From Bacillota bacterium (GTDB lineage: Bacteria; Bacillota; Clostridia; Lachnospirales; Lachnospiraceae), in contig JAEZKL010000019.1 in NCBI GenBank assembly GCA_023415475.1, positions 17,525 through 81,524 of the forward strand: 64,000 nucleotides of DNA. Reading direction: 5' to 3'. Each line of letters begins with the position of its first letter. Position 1 is the first letter of the stretch. The translations under genes and the position numbers were made by a program. The notes under the pieces are model-generated. The model worked only from the letters and a program-made list of their open reading frames with translations. It was not told the DNA's origin and did no database searches. Below, one piece after another: positions 1 to 10,100 of the stretch.

Positions 1-1284
1 AGCATTTCTTTTGCTGTCTGCGCCTACTACGGTATCTCCACCGGCGAAAACAGCTTCGGGTATATCGCATCATGGAGCAAGGATAAGGAACTGCCGGAGC
101 TGCGGGCTTCTCTGGAAACCATCAATCAGACCGCTTCCGGCTTCATCAGCGATATTGACCGCCATTTTATCGATATCGCAAAGGAACGTGACATCGACCT
201 GTCCGCACCGGAGCAGCAGCCGGAGCCTACACCTGAACAATCTGTCCAGGAGCCGCAAATCACCATTTCCGATCATACTGAACCTGCCCCCCCGCCATTC
301 ACGCCGGAGCAGCCCACCGCTGCGTCCAGCTATGAGGAATCCGGCCCCTTACCGGATACACCTAAACTCTCCGCCCCAGATGTATATCCTATGCCCGACC
401 CCACGCTGACGATTGCTGACCGCGACGCTTACGGCTACACCGAAGATGACATGCTTCCTCTCTCTGCTGATCGCGCTGCGGAGCTGTATGAAAAAGATTT
501 CACTGTTTATATGCTCTATGACGGAAACGGCGCTGGCATGGCTTTTGATCGGGACGATATAGACGGCCATACCGGAATGTTCGGAATCAACCGGGAGGAA
601 TGGGAGCAGAGCCAGGAATACCTGTCGCTTATGGAAGGCCATGAGGTTACGAGGCAAGAACTTGAAAACAACTTCCTCTGTAATCCTTCCGACGCCTTTG
701 CTATCTATCAGCTCAAACATACGGAGGAAACGCGGGATTTACGATTTGAGCCGCTGGAACGCTTGCAAGCCGTGGGTCTGACCGTCGAGCGTGATAATTA
801 TGATCTGATTTACACGGATCGGCTTACCGATACCGGCAGCACGCCCGAAAAGCTGAACGCCTTATGGGAAAGATTCAACATCGACCACCCTTCGGATTTT
901 AAGGGGCATAGCCTTTCCGTCAGCGACATCGTTGCCCTCAAGCAAAGCGGCGCTGTATCCTGTCATTACGTTGACAGCTTCGGTTTCAAGGAGCTTCCGG
1001 CCTTTCTGCAACCTGAAAACCACCTGAAAAACGCGGAAATGGCGTTGGAGGACGATTACGGCATGATCGACGGCATCATCAATAACGGCAAAAATCCAAG
1101 TATCGCGGAGTTGGAAGCCCAGGTCAAGGCTGGAGGACAGATTTCCCTTTCCGATCTGGCGCGGGCAGTCCATGACGAGCGCGCGGATAAGCGCAAATCT
1201 GTGCTGGAACAGCTTGCCGCGCAGTCCACGAAACCGGAACGTCACAAAACAGTGCCCTCAAAGGGCGCGGAAATGGAGAGATAG
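1..1284 (+). CDS. YodL / DUF4316 ICE protein, 3' part
   Basis: The reading frame is open from base 1, so this is the C-terminal part of a longer protein. The first visible residues (about 1-70) resemble the end of the ArdC-like antirestriction region that precedes YodL in Tn1549-type elements. A Pro/Glu-rich linker follows (about 72-130). Next comes a YodL-type domain (about 230-330), where stretches such as 'FNIDHPSDFKGHSLSVSD' and 'CHYVDSFGFKELP' are highly characteristic, and then a DUF4316-type tail ending in basic residues. The stop is at 1282-1284 and the next gene starts two bases later, so they are probably co-transcribed. Proteins of this family belong to the conjugation/maintenance module of these ICEs; the exact biochemical role is unknown. 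The in-frame ATG at 391 is internal, not the real start. Family call confident; function unknown. Confidence 0.85.
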   Translation, partial: SISFAVCAYYGISTGENSFGYIASWSKDKELPELRASLETINQTASGFISDIDRHFIDIAKERDIDLSAPEQQPEPTPEQSVQEPQITISDHTEPAPPPFTPEQPTAASSYEESGPLPDTPKLSAPDVYPMPDPTLTIADRDAYGYTEDDMLPLSADRAAELYEKDFTVYMLYDGNGAGMAFDRDDIDGHTGMFGINREEWEQSQEYLSLMEGHEVTRQELENNFLCNPSDAFAIYQLKHTEETRDLRFEPLERLQAVGLTVERDNYDLIYTDRLTDTGSTPEKLNALWERFNIDHPSDFKGHSLSVSDIVALKQSGAVSCHYVDSFGFKELPAFLQPENHLKNAEMALEDDYGMIDGIINNGKNPSIAELEAQVKAGGQISLSDLARAVHDERADKRKSVLEQLAAQSTKPERHKTVPSKGAEMER

Positions 1285-1286
1285 AT

Positions 1287-1508
1287 ATGGAAAGATTTAC
1301 AGTAGAGGAAACAAATCTGATGTGCATTTACAATACCGGCACCCGGCAGGGCCTGATAGCGGAGCTTGCTGCCATGCAAACCCATCTGGAACCGGACGAA
1401 ACGGAGCTTTCGGAGCTGACGCGTTCCGTTATGGAAAAGCTCTCCGCCATGAGTGATGAGCAATACGCAGGTCTTGCCGAGACGCTTGTAGCGGATTGCG
1501 AAGAATAA
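1287..1508 (+). CDS. Transposon-transfer assisting protein (TTRAP family)
   Basis: A 73-residue acidic protein opening 'MERFTVEETNLMCIY', the hallmark N-terminus of the TTRAP family found next to YodL proteins and the large helicase in Tn1549-like elements. It is thought to help conjugative transfer, but no biochemical activity is established. The start follows the YodL stop by two bases, and the Shine-Dalgarno (GGAGA) lies within the end of that gene, which indicates translational coupling. In the usual gene order the megaprotein follows directly. Here a 2.2-kb ATPase gene sits in between. Confidence 0.85.
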   Translation: MERFTVEETNLMCIYNTGTRQGLIAELAAMQTHLEPDETELSELTRSVMEKLSAMSDEQYAGLAETLVADCEE

Positions 1509-1522
1509 TAGGAATACAGCGT

Positions 1523-1566
1523 GCAAGAAGCACCCCCCTGATTATTGGGAGTGCCTCTTGTTTTAG
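1523..1566 (+). terminator. Rho-independent terminator after TTRAP gene
   Basis: Imperfect inverted repeat CAAGAAGCACCCCCC / GGAGTGCCTCTTG with a short A/T loop followed by TTTT. It would end the upstream ICE operon before the ATPase cargo gene. Confidence 0.65.
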
Positions 1567-1586
1567 CTGGAATTTCCATCATTATA

Positions 1587-1595
1587 TGCTATAAT
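1587..1595 (+). promoter_or_regulatory. Extended -10 promoter candidate for the ATPase gene
   Basis: TGCTATAAT matches the extended -10 consensus (TGnTATAAT). No good -35 is visible. It sits between the terminator at 1523-1566 and the ATPase start at 1756, so the ATPase probably has its own promoter. Confidence 0.45.
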
Positions 1596-1755
1596 GTATT
1601 ATATAGCTACAAGTCTTTAAAACGCGTATCATGGCAATAATGGGAAGTTCACTCAGTTTAGTAAATATACCATTAAGGAAAAGTTCAACCTTTTTGAAAT
1701 AATTTGTGGATATGAAGCATCAAACCGAAACTGCTTAGAAGGAGGTTGACAGAAC

Positions 1756-3990
1756 ATGAATAAGATTAATGTTCGTCTGGATAACTGTTTTGGCATTCGC
1801 CATATGGAACATGAATTTGATTTTTCAAACAGCAATGTCATTGCCATGTATGCACGCAATGGCCTTATGAAAACATCGTTTGCGAAAACATTTAAAAAAG
1901 TGCAGGATGGAAAATCTGATGAAATCAAAGACGAGATTTTTAACTTGCGCGGCACTCCTCATATTGAATGTGACGGTTCAGATATTGACCCAACAAGTAT
2001 ATTTGTAATCAAGTCGTTTGAGAACTCATATGAAGCGGATATAACGCCCTTGCTTATTAATCAAACTGTAAAGGAACAGCTCAAAACTGTACTAAAGGCG
2101 AGAGATAAGCTGTTTAAGGCATTGGAGAAGAATTCCGGATTAAAAATTAAAAAGACATCAGTAGGAAAAGTGATTTATGAGTTGGAACCAAAAATCCTTG
2201 AAGATTTACGCTTGGATGAGAGTAGTTTCCTTGTAAATATCTTGGCCATTAAGGATGCCCGCCCAGAGCAAGATTTTTCTCAGATTACATATAATGATCT
2301 TTTTGATGCGACCGTTCTGAAAAAAATATTGTCGTCTGAATTCCAGGATAAAATAAAAGAATTTGTAGCGAGAAGCGAGGAAATATATGCTTCTTATGGA
2401 TTCCTTGAAAAGGGCCAATTAACGTTGCCGAAGCTAAAAGATATTCGTAAATCATTGGAAAAAGATAAGTTTTTCGTCAGGGGAAATGGAATACTTCTTT
2501 CCGGAGCAGGACAAATATCAGATATTCACAGCTTGGAACAAAAAATAGCTGAAATAGACGAACAAATTAAAGCTGTTCCGCAATTTCAAGCGATTGAACA
2601 AATGCTTAGTGACGCAAAGGGGACGATATTAAAGGATATTGTAGAAACATGCCCTGAGCTAATAACATGGCTAACCATAGATAGATTACCCAAACTCAAA
2701 AAAGAACTATGGTATTCATACTTTAACGTAAACGCTGATTTAGTAAGCGACTTATGCAATAAGTATGAGACTTTATCTCGTGCAATAGATGCTGTTTCGT
2801 TGGATGATACTCCATGGAAGCGAGCTCTTGAAATATATAAAAAGCGTTTTGATGTCCCATTTGAAATGGAAATCACCAACTTGAAAGGTGCCATTATTGG
2901 GGAAAGTATTCCTCGTGTTGAGTTTTCTTTTTTCAAAGATGACCAAACCGTGACACTTTCCCGTGAAAAACTCGATGAACTTGATACTTTAAGTCAAGGT
3001 GAAAAGAGAGCGTTATATCTTCTCAACATTATCTTTGAAATAGAAGAGATAAAACAGAGCGGGCAAGAAAAGCTTTTTATTATCGATGACATAGCAGATT
3101 CGTTTGATTACAAGAATAAGTACGCTATTGTAGAGTATCTCTATGAGCTTGCTGAGGATAACTTGTTCAGTATGATAATTATGTCCCACAATTTCGACTT
3201 CTACAGAACCGTTTCAAGCAGGCTTGGATTGAGACGCGATTGTAGATTATTTATTGATGGTTCTGACGGAAACATTACACTTGTTCAGGAATATTATCAG
3301 AATCAACCATTTGAAAAGTGGAAAGAACATCCTATAGAGAAAAACATAATTGCCCTTGTACCGTTTATAAGAAATTTGGTGGAATACGGACGCGACTACC
3401 ATACCGCTGACCCGAACGGCCCAAACACAGACTATAATCTACTCACTATGTTATTGCACGAGAAGGAACAAACACACAACATGAGATTCTCCGACCTTGT
3501 GGAGATATATAAAGCGTATTTAGGGCTGGAAACATTTGATGAAACTGTTAATCTTCAAGGCAGAGTTATTGATTCGTTGTATGCTATTTGTGATGCCCTA
3601 ACGACAGCAGATACGAATCTCGAAAACAAAATAGTGCTTGCTATGGCAATTCGGCATAAAGCTGAAGAATTTATGAAACATGAGATACAGGCATACGAAG
3701 GGACGATTACTTGGAGAGGTGCACGGAGAGCCCCGGAAACTGGTTCATCCATACGCTTCTTGGAAGCAATATCAAGCAAGAATAACCAAACTCGAGAATT
3801 ACTAAACGGATACAAGCAATTTGGGGACGAGAGCAAAATTAAAATCCTCGAAGAAGTCAATATAATGACACCAGAGAATATTCACTTGAATTCGTTTATG
3901 TACGAGCCAATTCTTGACATGGATGTCAATGAGCTATTATCACTTTACAGCGATGCAAAAGAACTTACAGAGAGAAATCCAGAGGGGTAA
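1756..3990 (+). CDS. Stand-alone AAA/ABC-type ATPase, putative defence protein
   Basis: A 744-residue protein with the layout of the large AAA_13/SMC-like ATPases: an N-terminal nucleotide-binding half, a central helical insert, then an ABC signature LSQGEK (about 411), Walker B with IIDDIAD (about 441) and an H-loop MSHNF (about 475), followed by a roughly 250-residue helical C-terminal domain. The P-loop is unusual: residues 33-41 read ARNGLMKTS, with Met where GxNGxGKT(S) has Gly. From memory, related proteins share this 'NGxMKTS' form, so it is probably a subfamily trait rather than damage. ATG 1756 has a strong AGGAGG site. The gene is more A/T-rich than its neighbours, has its own promoter and terminators on both sides, and splits the conserved TTRAP-megaprotein pair, so it looks like acquired cargo. 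Relatives (PrrC/RloC-like ATPases, Old/Septu-type defence ATPases) suggest an anti-phage role. No nuclease motif is obvious. Confidence 0.75.
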   Translation: MNKINVRLDNCFGIRHMEHEFDFSNSNVIAMYARNGLMKTSFAKTFKKVQDGKSDEIKDEIFNLRGTPHIECDGSDIDPTSIFVIKSFENSYEADITPLLINQTVKEQLKTVLKARDKLFKALEKNSGLKIKKTSVGKVIYELEPKILEDLRLDESSFLVNILAIKDARPEQDFSQITYNDLFDATVLKKILSSEFQDKIKEFVARSEEIYASYGFLEKGQLTLPKLKDIRKSLEKDKFFVRGNGILLSGAGQISDIHSLEQKIAEIDEQIKAVPQFQAIEQMLSDAKGTILKDIVETCPELITWLTIDRLPKLKKELWYSYFNVNADLVSDLCNKYETLSRAIDAVSLDDTPWKRALEIYKKRFDVPFEMEITNLKGAIIGESIPRVEFSFFKDDQTVTLSREKLDELDTLSQGEKRALYLLNIIFEIEEIKQSGQEKLFIIDDIADSFDYKNKYAIVEYLYELAEDNLFSMIIMSHNFDFYRTVSSRLGLRRDCRLFIDGSDGNITLVQEYYQNQPFEKWKEHPIEKNIIALVPFIRNLVEYGRDYHTADPNGPNTDYNLLTMLLHEKEQTHNMRFSDLVEIYKAYLGLETFDETVNLQGRVIDSLYAICDALTTADTNLENKIVLAMAIRHKAEEFMKHEIQAYEGTITWRGARRAPETGSSIRFLEAISSKNNQTRELLNGYKQFGDESKIKILEEVNIMTPENIHLNSFMYEPILDMDVNELLSLYSDAKELTERNPEG

Positions 3991-4050
3991 ATGCATTATT
4001 CCCTTGTCTTTTCATTATATTTATTAAGTAAAAGTTAATACAAACATAGA

Positions 4051-4077
4051 AGAGCGGCCAAGCGGTCGCTCTTTTTA
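4051..4077 (+). terminator. Terminator after ATPase gene
   Basis: AGAGCGGCC-AAGC-GGTCGCTCT hairpin (one G.T pair) followed directly by TTTTT. It closes the ATPase unit just before the megaprotein gene. Confidence 0.75.
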
Positions 4078-4105
4078 TACACCCCAAAATAGAAGGAGGA
4101 ATAAC

Positions 4106-7100
4106 ATGTCAAGCAAAGTACAAGCTTTCGCGCTGATGGCCGACCATGCTGCGCAGCAGCTCACCGGAAGCCGCGAACGCTGGACGGCGTTTCTGACCAC
4201 CGCCGCGCGGCTCTACAAATACCCCTATCATGAGCAGCTCATGATTTACGCACAGAAGCCGGACGCGACGGCTTGTGCGGACTACGACTTCTGGAATGAA
4301 AAAATGCGCCGGTATGTCCGGCGCGGTGCTAAGGGTATCGCTCTTATTGATACGGGCGGCGACAAGCCGAGGCTGAAATATGTGTTCGACGTTTCCGACA
4401 CGGGCGGCAGGGAGAATTCCCGCCGCCCTTTCCTTTGGGAACTGAACCCCGAACATGCGGACGCGGTATCGGCCATGCTGGAACGGGAATACGAGGTTTC
4501 CGGTACGGGTAGCCTTGCCGAACAGCTTCAAGGCATCGCCGCGCAGATGGCTGACGAATACTGGCTGGACAACCGGCGCGATATCCTCTATAACATTGAC
4601 GGCAGTTTTTTAGAGGACTATGATGAATTTAACGCAGGTGTGGCATTTCGGGAAGCTGCCACGGTAAGTATTTCCTATATGCTGATGAAACGCTGCGGTA
4701 TCGACCCCAATGAGTATTTCGAGTATGAGGATTTTCTGTCCGTATTCGATTTCAACACGCCCGCCGCCGTCGCCGCCCTGGGGACAGCAGCCAGCCAAAT
4801 CTCCCAGCAGATACTGCGGCAAATTGAAATTACTGTTAAAAATCATGAGCGGGAGCATCTCGCGGAAAGGAGCGCCAGCAATGAGCGAACTGACTTACAC
4901 CAAGAACGGGGATTATCTGATTCCCGATCTGATGATCACGGAGCCGACGGAGAGCATCGGCAAATATGGGAGGATGCGCAAAGCATATCTGAAGGAGCAT
5001 CGCCCGGTGCAGTACAACAGCATGATTCTGTCGGAGAAACTGTACCCGCACCTGCTGGAGATCGAGCGGACGGCGAACAGCCGGATCGAGCGGATGATGC
5101 CGGAGCTGATGAGATCAGCGGGCGTGACGGAGAGCCTGAAAGCCTCCGACCCGATGCGCTGGGTGGGCCTAATGAACAATCTGAAAGCCCAGGCAGAGGA
5201 AACGATACTGGCGGAACTTATTTACAGCTAACCCTTTTCCCATCGGAACAGGAACAAATACGGCGGATTGACGAAGCGGAGAGCGTGAAGCCCTCCGCTT
5301 TTTCGTTGCCGCAGCAGGATGTTGACCATATCCTGCGCACCGGCAGCAATTCGGATAACAGCCTTCTGCGCATTTGCGCCATGTATCGCATGGATAAAGG
5401 CGCGGAGGAAAACGCCGCTTTCCTGCGGCGAGAATACCGGGGCGGCAAGGGCCTGTACTTAAACGGCGAAAAGGTGTCCGTATGGTTTAACGGGGACGGT
5501 ATCCACATTGCCAAAGGCGAAACGGCGCTGTACGCCCGTTCAAAACAGCTTATTCCCTGGGATCAGGCCGAGCGCCGCATCGGGGAGTTGCTGGAGCAGG
5601 GGCAATATATCCCGCAGAACGCCCTTGCTTCCGTTGACGTTTATGAACGCACACGGCTTGCGCAAACCCTTTGGTATCTGCATAGTGATTTTACGGATGA
5701 AGCCCGGCAGACTTTTTTTGATAATGAAATGTTTCGGGGCGGCTTCCCAGACAGCGCCGCCCGTATCGCGGAGCTGCTTGCCCAGCCGGAAAGTCATGCT
5801 GCAATCACAGCCGAGCTGGAACGCTTTGTAACCGCCTATGGGCAGGATCGCGGTATATTGCGCTTTCACTTCCATAGGCCGGGGGAACTGCTGGATGCCC
5901 TGCGGGATCTGCGGCTTCCCCGGCGTGAGTATGCCTCCGACTTGACCGACGTACCGCCGCTTAAAATGTTCGTCACACAGGATGAAGCCGACTCTGCCCT
6001 TGCGGGGGGCAGCAGTTTTGAGGACGGCAAGTCCCGCATTTACGCCTTTTTCAGCCAGCCCCACAGTCCAAAAGACAAAGCGGATTTCCTTAAAAATGAG
6101 TACGGCACCGGCGGCAGGAGCCATGCCCTTTCCGGCGCGGACGGCAGTTGGGAGGATCATAGCGCCAAAGGCATTGAGTATAAGCGCAGGCCGGAGGACG
6201 ATACGCTCCGATTAACATGGAGCGCCGCCGCCAAGCGAATTGACTTTCTCATTGCCAATGACCGTTATCTCACCACCGAGGAAAAGGAGCGGCTTGCGGA
6301 GCAGCAGCGGGAACAGGCCGGTTTACCGGAAACGCCGTCAATAGAGCCACCGCCACAGGAACCACGAACAGAAGAAATGGCCCCGTCAGCGGAGAGCGAG
6401 CAGCCCTCCGCTTTCTCTATGCTTTCCGTGCCGGAGCAACCTGTCATATCGCGCGAAGTCACTCAGGCCGACATTGACACCGCCATTCAGGAATGGAACG
6501 GCGATATTAAAAGTAAGCACGCCGTTGTCCGTTATATGCGGGAACACGCCCGCGATAAAGATACCGCCGCGTTTCTGCGCGCCGAGTATGGCGACGATCT
6601 GCCAGCCTTTCCCGTGACCGCGCACGGCGCGGCAACGGATTTGCCGTGGCCGAAGGTGCAGCGGCGCATCGCCCAGCTCATCACCGCCGACAGGTTCTAT
6701 ACCGAGGCCGAGTATAACAATCTGGACGATGTTGACCCCATCGCCATTCGTGAGCGTCTGGACAGCCCAGAAGCACAGTCTGAAACGGATACCCTAATTG
6801 CCGCCGCTGAAAAAATTGCCGCCGACAGCACCAATCCTCCTGATGAGCGGTTTGCCGTTGTAGAAACCGAGGAAGGTTATGCGATTTGGGACGATCTTCA
6901 CGACGGCTATTATGTGGATGACGAGGGCGTAACAGAAGAATTCACAAGCGAATGGCAGGCCAACGCCTATCTGGAAGAAGTCAACAAGGCTGTAGCCGAT
7001 AAAGAAGCGGCTGAATGGCTTACGGTTGAGCGCAGTAACAATGACACGACTGAACCGGAGCCGTTCCCATATGTTGCGGGCGAAACCGTGTGTCTGGAAG

Positions 7101-10100
7101 ACGGCAGGCCATTTGTGATTGAAAATGTCGGCATGTTCGACATTCAGCTCCGTGATCCCTCGCTCCTGTACCCTGTTTTCCGTTCGGAAAGCAGGGGGAG
7201 CTTTCTGCGGCTCATGGGGCGTTATCCGCAGCCGGGACGGACAACAGCGGAAATCCAGCCCGCCGCTGAAAACTTCCGCATCACAGACGATACCCTGAGC
7301 GCTGGCGGCGCAAAATCCAAGTTTCATGCCAACATCGAAGCCATCCGCACACTGCAAACCATAGAGGCCGAGGGCCGTTCGGCTTCGCCGGAGGAACAGG
7401 AAGTACTCTCCCGGTATGTTGGCTGGGGCGGCCTTGCGGACGCGTTCGACGACAGCAAGCCCGCGTGGGCAAATGAATACAAAGAGCTGCAATCGATCCT
7501 GTCCCCGGAGGAATATGAATCCGCCCGGGCGTCCACCCTGAACGCCCACTACACCAGCCCCACGGTCATCCGTGCCATTTATGAGGCGATAGGCAGCATA
7601 GGCTTCCAGACTGGCAACATTCTGGAACCGGCCTGCGGCGTCGGAAACTTTTTTGGCTGCCTGCCGGAAGAAATGTCTGCGTCCCGGCTCTACGGCGTGG
7701 AACTGGACGGCATTACCGGAAGAATCGCAAAGCAGCTCTACCCGGACGCCGACATTACCGTAGCGGGCTTTGAAACCACCGACCGGCGGGACTTTTACGA
7801 TATCGCCGTGGGCAACGTCCCTTTTGGGCAGTATCAGGTCAACGACCGGGTTTACAACAAGCTCGGCTTTTCCATTCACGATTACTTTTTTGCCAAAGCC
7901 ATAGACCAGGTGCGGCCGGGCGGCGTCATCGCTTTTGTCACCAGCAGATATACCATGGATAAGCAATCGCCGGAGGTACGGCGCTACATCGCCCGGCGCG
8001 CGGAGCTTTTGGGGGCCATTCGGCTCCCAAATAACGCGTTCAAAGCCAACGCCGGGACGGAAGTGGTGTCAGATATCCTCTTTCTGAAAAAGCGCGACCG
8101 GCCCATTGAAATTGAACCGGATTGGATACATCTCGGCAGAAACGAAGATGGCTTTGCCATCAACAGCTATTTCATCGACCACCCGGAAATGGTACTGGGT
8201 ACGCCCACCTCGGAGAGTACGCAGTACGGCAGGCAGGATTATACTGTTGCGCCCATTCCCGGCGCTGATCTTGCCGACCAGCTTCATGAAGCGGTTGCCC
8301 ACATCTCCGGACAGTATGCCGAGGCTGAACTGCCCGATTTAGGAGAGGGCGAAATCATTGATACATCCCTCCCGGCAGACCCAAATGTAAAAAACTATTC
8401 CTACACCGTGGTGGACGGCGAGGTGTACTACCGGGAGAATTCCCGCATGGTGCGGCCCGACTTGAACGACACCGCGATTGAACGCATCCGGGGCATGGTG
8501 GAGCTGCGGGACTGTGTGCATCAGCTCATCGACCTGCAAATGGATGAATTCACCCCGGACGCGGCCATACGCGAAAAGCAGGCGGCGCTTAACCGGCTCT
8601 ACGACGCTTTCACCACCAAATATGACCGCATCAGCAGCCGGGGCAACAAGCTGGCGTTCTCCGACGATTCCTCCTACTACCTCTTGTGTTCTCTGGAGGT
8701 GCTGGACGATGACTGCAATTTTGAGCGCAAGGCCGATATGTTTACCAAACGCACCATCCGGCAGCAGCGCAGCGTTACCTCCGTGGATACCGCCGTCGAA
8801 GCGCTGGCCGTGTCCATCGGGGAGCGCGCCAAGGTGGATTTGCCCTTTATGGCGCAGCTTTCCGGCTTGCGTGAAGATGAGGTCATTGCAGACCTCACTG
8901 GTGTCATCTTCAAAGACCCCGCCTATGGCGATGATCCTTTCGTGGGCTGGCAAACCACCGACGAATACCTTTCCGGCAATGTCCGGCAAAAGCTCCGGGA
9001 AGCCCGTCGTGCGGCGGAACGCGATTCGGCGTTTCAGCTCAACGTGGAGGCGCTGGAAAAAGCGCAGCCCAAGGATTTAGACGCTTCGGAGATCGAGGTG
9101 CGGTTGGGCGCAACGTGGATTGACAAGGGATATATCCAGCAATTCATGGAGGAAACCTTCAATACGCCCCGATACCTGCGCGGCACCATCGAGGTCAAAT
9201 ATGCAGCCTACACCGCCGAATGGCAGATTACGAACAAGACCCGCGTACCCTACAGCGACGTGGCCGCCTACACCACTTACGGCACCGACCGGGCCAACGC
9301 TTACCGGATTCTGGAGGATTCCCTGAACCTCCGGGACATCCGCATCTATGATACGGTTGAGGACGCAGACGGCAAAGAGCGCCGCGTCCTCAACGCCAAG
9401 GAAACGACCCTGGCCTCCCAAAAACAGCAGGCCATCCGGGACGCTTTCCGCGACTGGATATGGCGTGACCCGGAGCGGCGGCAGACCCTTGTGAAGCAGT
9501 ACAATGAGGAAATGAACAGCACCCGTCCCCGCGAATACGACGGCAGACACATCACTTTCTCCGGCATGAACCCGGAAATCACGCTGCGGGAGCATCAACT
9601 AAATGCCATCGCCCACATTCTCTACGGCGGAAATACTCTCCTTGCCCATGAGGTGGGCGCGGGCAAGACCTTTGAAATGGTTGCAGCCTGTATGGAAGGG
9701 AAGCGTCTGGGCCTGTGTCAGAAAAGCATCTTTGTGGTGCCCAACCACCTGACCGAACAGTGGGCGTCGGAATTTCTGCGGCTGTATCCCGCCGCAAATC
9801 TGCTGGTCACAACGAAAAAGGATTTTGAAACTTATAATCGCAAGAAGTTCTGCGCCCGAATCGCCACCGGCGACTACGATGCCGTGGTTATCGGCCACAG
9901 CCAGTTTGAGCGCATCCCCATCAGTCCGGAGCGGCAGGAACGGCTCTTGCAGGAGCAAATATGGGAGATCACCGACGGCATTGCCGAGGTGGAGGAAAGC
10001 GGCGGCGAGCGTTTCACCATCAAGCAACTGGAGCGCACGAAAAAGGGGCTGGAGGCGCGGCTGGAAAAACTGCAAGCCTCCGACCGCAAGGACGATGTGG

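Noticed and set aside
6794..7966. 390-residue minus-strand open frame inside the megaprotein gene
   Set aside because: Mirror of a G/C-biased coding frame; no ribosome site, no recognisable protein, and the plus-strand product is clearly conserved. The same holds for minus frames at 8339-8989, 9599-10624 and 10628-11944.
8478..9080. 200-residue plus-strand frame overlapping the megaprotein
   Set aside because: Composition (Pro, Ser, Trp, Arg) is typical of a shifted frame and matches no family, unlike the nested TnpV.
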